DNA from: Cryptomeria japonica
Lineage: Eukaryota > Streptophyta > Pinopsida > Cupressales > Cupressaceae
Reading direction: 5' to 3'
Assembly (NCBI RefSeq): GCF_030272615.1
Contig: NC_081409.1
Span: 880,435,220-880,499,219 of the forward strand
DNA length: 64,000 bases
Position 1 is the stretch's first letter; each line of letters opens with the position of its first letter. The notes beneath the pieces were generated by a model. It was given only the letters and a program-made list of their open reading frames with translations, had not been told where the DNA came from and searched no databases. Shown piece by piece: positions 1 through 12,145 of the stretch. The position numbers were made by a program, and so were the translations under genes.

Positions 1-711
1 TGTCTGGGGTTTTGAAAGGTTGAAACTGTTACTGAAAGGGTTTATGTTGTGGCTAGGGTTTAAGGTGGTAGTTGAGTTGTTGAAGAATGATCTTATCTGA
101 GAAGATCGAGTTGTAAATAGAAAGAGATAGAGAAGACTGAAGTAATGCTGAAGTGCATTAGCAGTGAATTATACTGGATCTAATCAAGTAGTTTGTGCTA
201 TAAGATAGATCAAACACTTGTTGATTACTCACTTCTTTGACAAGTCTGTAGCCCTTAACTGGGTAGGCCTCAAAGCCTTTGTAAAATCCTCTAACAAGGT
301 GGTTCACTTGTGTTAATCTAAAATCCTCTAACAAGGTAGTCTTTAATCGGACTTCTCTCCTAACAAAGATTGAGATTCCTAACAAGATCTGTTTTGGTGA
401 AGAACATTGTAAGACCTTAACCGGTCTAACCTTAACTAGTCTGGTTTCTATTCTGCAAATAGTGACTTGTGAGTTCCATCTCACTGTGGTTTTTCCCAGT
501 TGGGTTTCCACATCAAATATCTTGTGTTATGGTTGTATTTCTTTTGTGGGTGAATGCTTTATTCGCATTTTGGTTTGCCTGCATGATAACCGGTCTGTCT
601 GTTAGACTGTTTTTCCAGTTTATCTTCAGACTATGTAAGTGTTTAAGTACAAAGATTTTTTGGCATAATAATTCACCCCCCTTCTTAGTATTCATTAGAA
701 CTACAATAGAT
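1..711 (+). repeat. 3' part of a Copia LTR
   Basis: Non-coding. It contains repeated 'cctctaacaaggt' phrases (about 285-335), a 'ttttcccagttgggtttcc' block (about 491-509), and a C-rich 'attcacccccc' segment (about 670-680). All of these also occur, in reverse orientation, in the LTR of element B. LTR character is inferred from those matches. The expected primer-binding site and gag do not follow; RT begins at once. The short open frames here are not genes. Confidence 0.6.
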
Positions 712-712
712 T

Positions 713-2142
713 GAGAAGAACAAGACTTGGGAATTAGTCCCTAGACTGGAAGACAAGAAAATCATTGGCACAAAATGGGTCTACCAAAATAAGATGAATG
801 AAGAGGGTAAGATTGTTAGGCACAAAGCTAGACTAGTGTGCAAAGGTTACTCTTAGGTAGAAGGTATTGACTTTGAAGAAATATTTGCACCGGTAGCTAG
901 ATTAGAAGCAATTAGAATGTTTCTAGACTTCTCTACCTACAAGGGCTATAAAGTGTATAAAATGGATGTAAAATTTTCCTTCCTAAATAAAAATTTGGAA
1001 GAAGAAGTATACATGAACAAACATAAGGGTTTCTGCTACATGATGATGAAACATTTGTGTGCTAGTTGAAGAAGGCCCTGTATGGTCCAAAGTAAGCTCC
1101 TAGAGTATCTAAAGGAGCAGGGATTCAAAAAGGGGAGTGCTGACAACAATTTATACATAAAGAAAGATGGGAACCGCATGATCATTATGGTTGTATATGT
1201 AGATGACATTATCTTTGGAGGCAACAAGGACACCCTCTACAAAGAGTTTGTTGATCAGATGCAGTCAGAATTTGAGATGTCAATGATTGGTGAATTGACA
1301 TATTTCCTTGGTTTGCAAATATTACAGCAAGATAGGGAATCTTTATCTGACAAATCAAGTATGCAAAGGAGATGTTGAAGAAATTTCAACTCAAAGATTA
1401 TAAACCAGTAAGTACTCCTATGGTGACCAATAGTAAATTGAGCAAGAATGATGAATCACCGGTGGTGGATCAGACTCTATATAGATCCATGATAGGTAGT
1501 CTATTATACTTAATTGCCTCTAGACCAGATATATTACATGCAGTATGCATGGTTGCCAAATTCTAAGCTGCACCTAAGCAGTCACATATGAATGTTGTAA
1601 GTAGAATCTTTATGTATCTACAGGGAACAATTAGTTATAGATTATATTATCCTAAACAAGGTGATTTCATCTTGGGAGCATACACTAATGCTGATTGGGC
1701 AGGTTGCATTGATGATCGGAAGAGCACAAGTGGTGGTGCATTCTTTCTAGCTGATCGATTGGTCTCATGGCATATCAAGAAGCAGGACTCAGTCTCTCTA
1801 TCTATTGCTGAAGCTGAATACATTGATGCTGCTACATGATGCTCTCAGGTGCTTTGGATGAAGCAGACCCTCAAGGACATATAAGTGGACATCACAAATC
1901 CTATTCTCATTTGGTGTGACAATTCAAGTGCAATCAACATATCAAGGAATCGAGTAATGCATTTCAGAACAAAGCACATTGCTATCAAGTATCATTTTCT
2001 AAGAGAGAAGGTTGAAGGATAGGAGGTGAGGATGGATTATGTCCCTACTGGAGAACAAGTAGCAGACATTTTCACCAAACCATTACCGGTAAGTACTTTT
2101 GAGTATCTCCAACACAAGTTCAGAGTTGTGTCATCTACCTAA
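713..2142 (+). pseudogene. Copia reverse transcriptase-RNase H, broken
   Basis: Reading from 713 gives the start of the Copia RT (KNKTWELVPR, then IGTKWVYQNK), the conserved KARLVCKGYS at about 823-852, and the catalytic box YVDDIIFGG at about 1195-1221. RNase H follows: ADWAG near 1690-1705, DDRKSTSGGAFF near 1710-1750, and an AEAEY active-site segment near 1807-1821. A tag stop interrupts at 855 and others follow. The stretch after the KKALYG motif (about 1073-1110) has lost the AWY region by a small deletion and frameshift, and another shift occurs near 1372. A stop also sits in RNase H near 1564. The polyprotein end is taa at 2140-2142. It is clearly non-functional. Confidence 0.85.
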
Positions 2143-2290
2143 AAAGGATTTATATGGTTCAGGAGGAGTTGATAGCAGTCAAACGGGGAGCTTGATATAG
2201 ATCAAAGGGGGAGTGTATAGTGCCCTTTGTCATTGTGTCAAGGGGGAGAAATGTACTAGTATGAAGTGTCTTGCGATAAGTTGACATCAT

Positions 2291-2306
2291 TGCCAAAGGA
2301 GGAGAT
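2291..2306 (+). other. Polypurine tract before the 3' LTR
   Basis: A 'gccaaaggaggagat' tract lies directly before the TG that opens the LTR at 2307. A second purine tract (caagggggag) lies upstream near 2239. The same doubled arrangement precedes the 3' LTR of element F at about 52390-52459. The tract is expected to prime plus-strand DNA synthesis. Confidence 0.65.
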
Positions 2307-3973
2307 TGTTGGCATTTTGCATTGACGTCAACTAGTTTGGCAAGGTCATTGGAAAGAAAGAAGGGGTGACCAATATAATGGCAATTCACATGAGAGTGAG
2401 CAGGCAGAAGGAAGGTTGCTAGTACACATGACTTGGGTCATCTGCCAGTAAAGAAGGCTTATTGGTAAGGAATAAATCAGTATGAATACTATGTGCATAT
2501 TAACATGTTGAGTAATAACTGGTAGAGCAATAAACTAGCCTAGAGGTTGGCTGCTTGCTTTTGATGAAGAGGCAGAATGTTAAAGTTATCACAAACCACC
2601 GGAGGTGAAAATATATTACTGGTGTAGTGTGCACTACCGGTTAGTAGAAGAAGAATGTCTCACCGGTAAACAGATGTACCAGTATGAGTTTGCTGGATGA
2701 TCAAGCATGAACTGACTGTGTGTCGGTGACCTAAATGACTAACCATTTTGATGCCATGTGGAGTTGAGGTAGAAAACATGCAGAGGTTAGTAAAGTCTCC
2801 ATCGACTTGGTTGTTGAAACAACTAGTCAACATTAATGAAACAACCACAAATCATGGGATTATAACTACATTATGCAACTCAAGGAAGAAATAATAAGAG
2901 AGGAAGATCAGGGAGTAGTTGGCACCTAGATCAATGTAAAGGAAATCAGATTCCAAGAAGACCTCGAAAAGGAAACAACTGAGCACTTTATGAGTTGACA
3001 GATTTCAAGGTAGGAAATCTTCTATGTGATTGCTATCCTTAGTAAGTATGCATTGGATAATGGACAATGTGTATAGATGCATCCCTGGAGTACAGGTGAT
3101 CAATCCAAGATAGACTAGATCAGATCTCATGAATATTGTGTCGGGTAAAGGAAACCCTAACCGCTTAGTGTTTGAATGCATTCTTGGCGGGAAACCATGG
3201 TGATAAATATATGAGCTCAAGAGAGAGCAAGATGATGTTGGAGAGAAGTAAAAGAGAGAAGAGAGTTGAAGTGCAAAAGATGATCATTTTTCCTAGGAAT
3301 TTATTCTAAGAAAGTTGCAAAGTAAGTGAGCAAGCAAACCGGTGAGAGGGTTTAACCGGCAGTGATTAAGTACCAGTATAACTATAGTACAATAGTTAAG
3401 CAAACCGGTGAAGTGTGGTAGAGTAAGAAAGCATCCAAGTGTGACACAGTGTGTGGTGAGACTATGTGTGAGAGAGAGATAATAGATGCCAAGAATCAGA
3501 CAGAGTAACCTCACAACTGGTAGTGTGAGATTCAATGGAGGAGGAAAGACAGTCAACCGGTAGTAAGACAATTGATCAAGAGTTGTAGAATTCATTTGCA
3601 ACAAGAAGCCTTAACTGTATCTAAATTATATTTCAATATACATCACCAAGTTGGAGCTTGGTGCAGGGGTTGGTGCTCCTTTGGTTGGTGCCCTAAACCT
3701 TTGTAATCCACTATTTTACCTATGAGGTTAGATTGGAGCAATAGTCTCCAACTGTTTTTCTCACCGAGGGTTTTCCCATATTGTGTTTTCCTCATACATC
3801 TGGTGTTGTGAGTTTCATTTGTGTGATTGATCTCTTTGGCTTTCATTCCTACTTTACCTGTTTGATTGTTTAGTGCTTAAGTTAATAACATGTATTCTGA
3901 AGCTGCTTTGAAAGGTCAAAAAGTTTAGGAACCACTGATTCACCCCCCTCTCAATGGTACTCTATGTTCAACA
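2307..3973 (+). repeat. 3' LTR of E1 (about 1.67 kb)
   Basis: It starts TGTTGGCATTTTGC and ends CTATGTTCAACA, the usual TG...CA ends. Its last 350 bases closely parallel the end of the F LTRs: 'ggtgcaggggttggtgctcc', a 'tgaggttagattggagcaatag' block, and 'accactgattcacccccc' about 30 bases from the end. The minus-strand open frames inside it are not coding. Confidence 0.7.
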
Positions 3974-4449
3974 ACTCCATTGATACAAACATATTGGAAG
4001 TGTCCAACAAATAGTCCCTTCTTTTGGTAACACTAGATCTTCTACTAGTAACCAAAACGTGTTTGTCGGTAACCAACCATAACGAATAATCAATGCAACA
4101 CATAATCAATTCATCCATATTGCCAACAAGTGATAGTGGAACAGGATCAAGAATGGTTGTTGGTACTCCTCGTAATGCATTAGTTAAAACCATAGGAATA
4201 GGTGGAACTAGAGCCTCTACTATTTCACCTTTCAAACATTCAATTGCTTTAGCAAGCCAAGAATTTTAATTTCTTGATTACTATGAAAAATTTGAACACA
4301 CGACAAATGCAAATAGAGAAAAAAAGAGAGCATTGCATAGGGTTGCCCTGACTAAATTTTTAGACAAACAACACGCAAGAAATAGGGTATGTCCAACATA
4401 TGACCCACACAAAGATATGATGGAGTTCATGGTTGTTATGCCCCAAAAT
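3974..4449. other. Unassigned sequence after E1
   Basis: A stretch of ordinary AT content follows the LTR. A minus-strand frame of 94 codons (3951-4235) crosses the LTR boundary and has no recognisable domain. From about 4290 the plus strand can be read in short pieces that may belong to the coiled-coil relic downstream. I cannot assign a function. Confidence 0.3.
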
Positions 4450-5710
4450 AAAGATTAAAATCCACCACACAGTCAGATAGATCCCTCTGAATTTCAAGTT
4501 AGCACCCTCCAAATGGGTTTTTCCAAAGTACAAAATGGAGACAAAATTAGTGTGTCAAAAAGGACTAACGAAGTGGTCTACACTTCACTACTAAAGGTGG
4601 AGAGAGAAAAAAATTAATTGGAGAAACAAATAGAAAATCTACAAGCAAACCTGGCAAACAAAAAAATCAAAGAGGAAAGCAATAGATAACAAGTGCAATG
4701 CTTTATAGAAAAGGATAAAAAATTTGGGCTCTATAGTAGAAATTGTAGAGCGAGAAAAGATGGATGTAGAATTGAAGGACCTGAGTGAAAAATTGGCTAA
4801 AAGAAATTAAAAAAATTTGCGAGGAAAGAGCTAGTTTTAAAAAGTTATATAAAAGTTATGAGTCTGCTGCTGTCCAAATAAGAAAAATACAGGACCTATT
4901 GGATCATGAGAAGGAAAAAGAAAAATATTTGGAAGAGGAAGTAAAGGAAGAAATAAAAAAATGTGCACAAATGAAAGAAGACCTAGACGATGCAAATGAT
5001 AAAATTAAAACTTTGGAGGATAGATTGAATGATAATATGAGAAATAAAACAAAGTATATACAAGAAAACATTTGGGGGAAAATAATGTAGAGGAGTGACA
5101 AGTTGTGTGAATGGTTTGAATTGAATGAAAGACTGAGATCAATTTATATGAAAATCAAAGGGCACATTGAGAAGAGCATACATGTTTATTCAAAAGAGGA
5201 TATAGCAAAACATATTTTGCAACTAGTCTATAGTACTAGTGATAGCTATTTGGCATCCAAGGGAATTAACAACCACATTGATGCCATAGTTAAGACATCA
5301 TCTATCCTTAAAAAATGTCAGAAACTAAGGGAAACATCAGAAGTTATGGATAAATGTGGCAAAAAGATATTGAAGCTATAAGAAAAGACAACTACTTTGA
5401 TTAAACTTGGTTTGCCTAAGACCATTGACACCCATCCAATAAATTCATTGGAAAAGAAGCTTACAAAATAAACATGGAGATAAAAATGAAGTCCGATTTA
5501 GACTTTCTTTCTAAGAACACAACTCCCCAAAGCTCTCTAGAGTTCATCAAACCATTTACAACTCTGAATGCGGTATTGGGTGAAACAGTGATGTCAAGTC
5601 ACTCTTCTAAATATGGATTGTTGACAAAGTTGCAGTTCACTTTCCATGGTTTAAAGAATATTGACCTTCCATCAGACGAAGAGTGGAACACCCTACAAAA
5701 ACTAGCATAG
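4450..5710 (+). pseudogene. Unrecognised coiled-coil protein gene, broken
   Basis: Broken plus-strand reading frames cover this region. 4785-5090 and 5103-5381 are in the same frame, separated only by a stop at 5088-5090, and encode a strongly charged helical protein. Runs such as EKEKEKYLEEEVKEEIKKC and a leucine/isoleucine spacing near LDHEKEK-...-DDANDKIKTLEDRL suggest a coiled coil. A frame change then leads to 5474-5710, a less charged segment ending before tag at 5708. Upstream (4450-4780) the reading is also Lys/Glu-rich with stops (LEKQIENLQANLANKK). I recognise no enzyme domain and no retroelement gag zinc knuckle. It could be a host structural gene relic or an accessory protein of an unknown repeat. 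Confidence 0.4.
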
Positions 5711-6536
5711 AAATCTCAAGAATAATAGTATCTATTGCACGATTTTCTGCTTTTACTCTTAATTTCAAGGTTTTATATTTTTTTTTGTTTGGAATTTGAC
5801 ATCGCTTGAAATGAATCTATTTTATGAATAGGAAAAAAACCAACACTCATTATTGCTAGTACAGCCTATGAATCTATGATGCATAGTGCAAACCTTCAAC
5901 CTGTAAATTTGTATTCTCAAATTCTCCTAAGTTTTAACATTTCAGAATTTCTCTATTTTTTATTACTAAGTTTTGGGAACTACTATGATCTATATTTAAT
6001 TTTGAACTTTGTTTTCTAAATAGGAGACATCAGACATGTAGCAGTTGTTAAATTGCTAATCCGACCTGTGATGGCCATGTAAATTTATGTTGAGTTTGTG
6101 CTACAGATGGCAGTCAGGACGATATATTCAATGTCCAGTGCCTTAGTAATTGATTTTGCTATTGACTCTTCACATGTTGCAAATCAACCTGAAGATGTTG
6201 TTGCTCCCTTGTTTCTATAAAAGAGAATTTAGGGTAATTTGCAAAGGGTTTTAAAACTTTTTATTGACTTTTGCATGGAGAATCACACAGAGTGGTGTAT
6301 TGAATGAATTGTATCATATGGCTATATGTTGAAAGAATTAATGAAAATCTAAGTTCTAAACATGTATAAAAAAATATCTTTGTATCAATACACATTATGG
6401 TCTTGTATTATGCTATTTTAAGTCTAGAAATAGAAAGTTGAAAAATACAATTACAAATCAATATTAAATTCTAATTGCAAAAAGTAGACAAACTCATAAA
6501 ATATCATCAAGTTATCAACCATAATGATATGATTTT
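5711..6536. other. AT-rich intergenic DNA
   Basis: AT-rich sequence with poly-T and poly-A runs (for example 5779-5790). I see no gene, no terminal inverted repeat for the adjacent hAT relic, and no clear tandem repeat. Confidence 0.4.
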
Positions 6537-9269
6537 CTAATGTGAATGATGAGATATAGTAATAAGATTAATAAATACCAATCTCTTAGAGTTGCCATTC
6601 ATCCTCATGAAATTTAGAGCTTTCTTGATTCTTGTATTTGTTTCATTCAATCTGAGTCTGCATACCTTCATTGAACTGCATCTCAATGATACCTGTAGGT
6701 CCAGTACATGAGTCAATAGTCCCATTGGAACTTTTGTTTGAAGTGTTCCCCAAACCTCTTCTTTCACATTTGGACCTCTAGATTTGTAGTGCCCTATTGT
6801 AAGTAAAAGTGTGGACATCATACCTAGATGTATAGAGCCTCAAGGAATTTTCCAAATTTTTGTGTAGTTTGTTTCTTAGCTTTGATTTTAGGAACCCCAA
6901 AGCACTAAAATCTCTCTCATCTTCCACCGAACCCAATATCATGGTAAGACATAAATCATAAAGCTTCAAATATTAAGGTATTGAATCACGCAATGCTTCG
7001 TTCTCAACTATATATTTCCAAAGCCTTGTTATGGATTCCTCTTCACGGGGGTTCTCCATTCTACCATATTGTTCCCTCATAGTGTATGCAAAATGATATG
7101 ATTTCTCTCTAAGATGAGTTTCATCTAATATTCCATTTATAATTACTCCATTCAATTCTTTGGATATGCAAAATTGTTTTATCAAAGTTAGTAGCTTACT
7201 TCTAAAATAAAGTACACTGTTGAGGCTACAATATTGAGGAAACACAATAGACATGGCTTCGAGTAGGTTGTGAGGAGGGAATCTACTTCTAATTTGTGAG
7301 GAAAGATCATAGGAAATTTTCTTCACAAAAGTAGTTACAAACTCAACAATCTTGTCAAAATCTTCCCTTATAACTCTTGCTAGTTGCTTCCTGGGGCGCT
7401 TTCCTAGTTCCTAGGGGTCGACCGTGGCATATAAGTGCATTGGTAGCTCAACTCTACATACATTGGTGCATACCTCCCTATTTGCACCGATTTGTAAAAA
7501 GTTATTAGGATTTTTTTATTTGTGAGTGCCTGCCACTTAACAATTTTTTCTTAAGATAGTGTTGGTTGATTTTGATTTGTCGAGGGTCATGCATGTCATC
7601 TTATGCATTGTAGCATATTCTACAATATACAGAGCTCTTTTTTGGGTAGCCTTCATAATATTCCTTATTTCATCTAGCATGGGCAGAGGAGCTACTAAAT
7701 TAAAGAGTCTCTAGATTAGTTTACCTCCGAAGAAGGTCAGGAAATTTTGCTTGCTCTGATTTGTCGCAAGTCGTGTGAAAGAGTCCAATCAAGGATGGAT
7801 ATTCTGAAAAATAATTGATGCACTAGACCATCCAAAGAGATCCATCTTGTATAATTATCCTTGAGAAGCTTATTCCCATCAGTTATTCCATCAACAAAGT
7901 GTTGAAATTCCATAAATCACTTGGGACTTCGATAGAAGTGTGAGTAGAGCTCTTTGATTAAAATTTCATATTTTTTTACCAAAGCATACTTGCTTACAAT
8001 TTCAAAAGCTAGATTCATTCTTTGAGCCATGTAATGAATTCAAATATTGTACAGTACAAATGAAGTTTCAATCTTTGTACAAAGACCATTCCTATGACCT
8101 TGCATTACTAAAGCTCCATCTTCTCTGACACACACCAATTTTTTGGCAACCGTCATGTCATCCATACCTCCATATTCAATGAAAATTCTCTTTACTAGTT
8201 GAAATAAATTTTCCGTTGTTGCACTCTCCTTCATTTTAGCAACAGATAGTAGATGAGGTTGGCGAGGATGATTCTGTACAGTATAAACATGCCTGCATAC
8301 CCTCGAAGTATTGTCTACTTCCGTAACTTCATCTAAATAAAATGCAATAAAGTTTGACTCTCTTATTTTTTCCTTTAGATCTTATTTTTTAACTTCAGCA
8401 AGACAAATTTCCCATTCCCATCCACTATTTACTAACTAGTGACTATTGGGATAGTTAGGATCCTTCAGAAAGTGTAAGAAACCACTAATTGATGGGAAAT
8501 CTATCATAGCATGCCCTCTACTCAAAATATAGAAAACAACACTTAACTGAACAACTTTTCCCAGCTGTTCTATTTGCATTGCTTTTCCAAAACTAGCTTC
8601 AATAGAAATTTTAACTTCAGTAGGATTCATCTGTATTTTCTCATAAAAATAATACTCTTCAGCATTTCTCACATGCTTACATTCCTCCTTTGTTTTCCAT
8701 CCTATCACTGATTTTTCAACTCTGTCTCTCATTTGTTTTTCATAAACTTTACCCATATTCTTTTCTATGGTGTCAAATTTTAGCTACAACCTAATCTGCT
8801 TGTTATGTTTCCAAGTGCAAATATTACACTTGCATTTTATTGGAGGCTCACCTTTAATTGGATTCTCCACTAGTTCAATGAATGGATACTTTGATGCCTA
8901 ATTAATTTGAAAATTCCTCATTGACATATCCCACTCTTGATCCTTTTTTGATTTGGCTTTTCTTTTCCTCTTCCATGCATTATCATCAATGGCATTATCA
9001 CCCAAGTCGATTATATCATTTCGGATAACTTGGGCATTTACCAGATAATATTCTTCAAGATCATCCTGATCTGAGATATCAGGTTTGCCATCATCTTCAA
9101 CATGTGGTGTAGGTTGTGAATTGTGTACTTGTACTTGTGATGATGTACCTTCCTAATTTTCAGCACAATCTTTTCCAAAGCCAAAGTACGAAGCCAATAT
9201 TTTGCGTTTTGTTGGTCTCTCATGGCTTTCCCCACATTTAGGTTTCCTACCCTTCTTCTTGTTCGACAT
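6537..9269 (-). pseudogene. hAT transposase (DUF4371/TTF-zinc-finger type), dead
   Basis: Read on the minus strand from an ATG at 9269 (MSNKKKGRKPKC, a basic nuclear-signal-like start). An acidic stretch follows, then a zinc-finger-like CKCNICTWKH (about 8800-8835) and VEKSVIGWKTKEECKHVRNAEEYYFY (broken here into conserved blocks). The DUF4371-like core has DGALVMQGHRNGL near 8070-8130 and then HYMAQRMNLAFE near 8010-8045, matching the D-G and H-x-x-x-R-x-N-L landmarks of this group. The hAT C-terminal dimerisation segment is at about 6780-6969, with SVEDERDFSALGFLKSKLRN. In-frame stops include those near 9152 and 6975, and the frame changes between about 8040 and 7326. Size and order fit a cut-and-paste hAT transposase. 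I could not find terminal inverted repeats or an 8-bp target duplication. Confidence 0.8.
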
Positions 9270-10261
9270 CTCCAACGAAATAAAGGCTACCAAAAAATAT
9301 CAATTTGTTGAAGAAGCAATAATAGACTATAAAGTATAATATATGTTTCATTGGCCCTATGACCTACAATCTAGATGTCTAAGGTCTGAATCTCCTAGCT
9401 AACCACTTCACACTAACGGGCCCCCACTAAATAGGATTAAACTCAATAGTGCAAACAAATATAGATAATTTTAGAATAATATTATAACACTTCAAAAATA
9501 TGATCGCTCACCTTTAGGTCACTAGTAGTCGCCAATGCAATCAATAACAATGATTTTCCTTGGTTCGAAACTTCACTATTGATCCAAATTCAGATCCTAG
9601 AACCCACCAAATTATGTAGAGATAGATATGATATTTGAATGTATTTATACCAATCCTTATATGGTGAACTCCATGAGAATTTTATATGGTATACAAATAT
9701 TTGGCGAATCCGGCATAAGTATAACACAACTTATGTAATTTTTGAGGTGATTATAGGTCATCCAAATAATTGGCAAATACAATATAGTTGGCAAAAGTTG
9801 GGGTGAATGGAGACACGCATCGGCAAAATGTTGGGCGAATTGGGTCCTCTTGGCTAACAAATTTTCATATTCCTATAGGTGAATTATGGTCGTCTATTAA
9901 GGAAACCTTGAAGAGTGTAGGCGAAAAAATTAAATTTATCGTGTGTCCACCATATATTGTATTGGCAAAATCCTCACATAGAAACATTTAATTACATAAA
10001 ACATATGGTGATCGGGCCATGAATTTTATGGAAATTGATAATGTTCTAGCAACATGGCCACCCCTAGTCGGTACAAAATATTCTCCATTTCCCAAGTTGC
10101 CGACATGAAAAAATTGCCATTGATGAATATTCGCCACTAAAGTAATCTTTAGTGGTGGACGGTCTTTGACAAACCACCTTGTAATAATCATGAGGTGTCA
10201 TTATATTTTTTGAGGAAAGTATATTGTTAGTTTTTCCTTAATGATAAGCCTAATTATTTTG
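9270..10261. other. Region upstream of hAT relic, no gene seen
   Basis: It may hold the 5' end of the hAT element, but no inverted terminal repeat was recognised. At 9700-9930 the words 'ggcgaa' and 'ggcaaa' recur several times, possibly an old low-order repeat. The open frames are short and overlap on both strands. Confidence 0.3.
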
Positions 10262-12145
10262 ACATGAGAGAGTTTCATGGTAGAGGTCATAGCTCTGCCC
10301 AACATAGACCTGTAGCTTGTAGGGTAGTAGACCCACAAAGTCGTCACCCCCTAGCACCCAAACCCAAGATGCATGTAATTGTCCCACTAGACCTAAAATT
10401 CAATGGAGATACAAACTCTTTAGGCAGCCACAACATTGATTAATACAATCATCCAGAATGGGACACAGTTAGAACACCCTCTTGTACTGGACGATGATCC
10501 ATTAGCTAAGGAAGTTGGTGCTAGTTAGCCCATTTACCATGTGTGGCCCACTTGCTCAAACATATGCACAGGGATCGATGATGAGGCCACTATAGATGGA
10601 TCGACAACCTATTCATGCATGATTTGTGGGAGTGGATGTCAAACTAGCATGACTATGGATGTGGCGTTGACAGTTGAATTGATGGATATGTTGTATGATA
10701 GTTAGCCATAGACACAGGTGTGTTGATTTGAATTCATAACATTTTATTTATCAGTCACTTAAAATTTGTAATTGTAAATGAATTTTCATTTATAGATCGA
10801 TTTAAATTGATACAAACAATATGAATTTCAGGATGCAACAGTGACATCTGATATTCCTCGCATAGTTATTGTAGCTGTAACTTTCGTAACATGTTAAAAT
10901 AGAATAGTACACTTTGAATTCAAAAAAATTACAAGATATACTAACTCTCTTTAATGCTTGACAATTTTTTGTTTTGTAGGTATTGTCAAGGGACCAAATG
11001 TCCTAGATTGATGATGTAATGCTCTCAATGATTGATTTTGGCCTACAAAGCTATGCAGTATCATATTTTGTACACCTTATTTTATGTATTCTTTTGATGG
11101 AATTTATGCAAGTCATTTAATTTTAGATTTGTCAAATTATGTTTAATATTATCTGTACTAATATCTCTTGTGTTAATTTTGGTTTTTCTAGGATACCCCC
11201 TCCGTGTCTAGGTGTGGTCGTCAGTGGAAGAAATCCTTGAGGATGCCTAAATATGGGAAGAAGGTAATTGAACACATTTTAAATTGTACAATTGTTTGAA
11301 AAGGTTGAAATTATCTCAGTTGGAATTTGTAGATTGATTAGTGTTTTTTGTATGTTTTATATATAGTGGCCACTGAGCTTTGTAGATATGTTGAGTGCAC
11401 TTGATACACCCAAGGATTGAGAGAAGGCAGAGGTACACATATCTACTTTATTTTCTTGATTTGATGATTGTATGCACATGTACATGTGAACTTTTGATGA
11501 ATTATAATTTTATCATTTTTCATATAGGAAATATCCATAGGCACTTCATGAATGGTGATCCCTCCTCCATGTACTAGAGAAGCATCTTAGGATTTGGTAC
11601 GCTTTTGTTTTATATATTAAATTAATTTTTTTTAACCTACAATACTTATCATTATATTAATTTTATTTAATCTTGATCATTTTTTGTACAGGTAATAGTG
11701 ACAACTCCTCCATCGATGACAAGCTCTCCTTAGTCTATTGGAGAAGCATCTCAGGCTTTGGTACAGTTTTGTTTTCTATATCATAGATTTTTAGTGTTTT
11801 TTATGTATATATGTTAGTACATTGTATTAATTATAATTAATTGACAATATCCCCCTTCACGGTTTGGCCATAACTTGGATCCTTTGAAGAAGGTATTCAA
11901 GAGAACTCCTAAGGTTGACAAGGAGAAGACAAAGAAGATAGTAGATCCTAGATCAACAGATGAGGTAATCTACATTTCTATTGCAAAGAAATTATAATTA
12001 AATGCATAGTTATGTTGATAATTGTGAACTATTTTCTATGAGAGGATTCTAACTTATCTTTTTAATTGTGATTTTGCAGCCATCTACAGAGCCACGTAAT
12101 GCGTCGAAGAGGCTTGATCTTCATGATCCACCACAAACTATATAG
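10262..12145 (+). pseudogene. Relic of a many-exon gene, unrecognised
   Basis: Short coding-like blocks are bounded by plausible splice sites and separated by AT-rich, T-rich introns of about 60-250 bases. The clearest are 11192-11263 (after ttttctag, before gtaattg; 24 open codons including SRCGRQWKKSLRMPKYGKK), 11368-11431 (WPLSFVDMLSALDTPKD, then a stop), two related exons near 11528-11598 and 11693-11760 that both end in a 'GAAGCATCT(T/C)AGG' phrase, 11853-11964 (RFGHNLDPLKKVFKRTPK), and a last exon 12080-12145 ending tag at 12143-12145. An upstream block (about 10500-10720) encodes a C-x-x-C pair (CMICGSGC). Several exons carry stops. The tail is Lys- and Pro-rich. I do not recognise the family; a transposon-borne plant gene is possible. 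Confidence 0.45.

Larger units (their letters stand above)
1..3973 (+). mobile_element. Chimeric Ty1/Copia relic (E1)
   Basis: This Copia remnant runs off the left edge. In order it has an LTR 3' portion (1-711), reverse transcriptase and RNase H (713-2142), a short 3' leader with a purine tract, and a 1.67-kb LTR (2307-3973). Gag, protease and integrase are missing: the left LTR fragment abuts RT directly. The two LTR pieces are not copies of each other. The left one resembles the LTR of element B (37516-38961). The right one resembles the LTR of element F (47205-49511), including the same gene-poor tail near its end. E1 is therefore a deletion or recombination product of two related families. 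No target duplication can be checked because the left end is outside the window. Confidence 0.75.

Noticed and set aside
6400-10200. Terminal inverted repeats of the hAT element
   Set aside because: No convincing CAGxG-type inverted pair or 8-bp duplication could be found by eye on either side.
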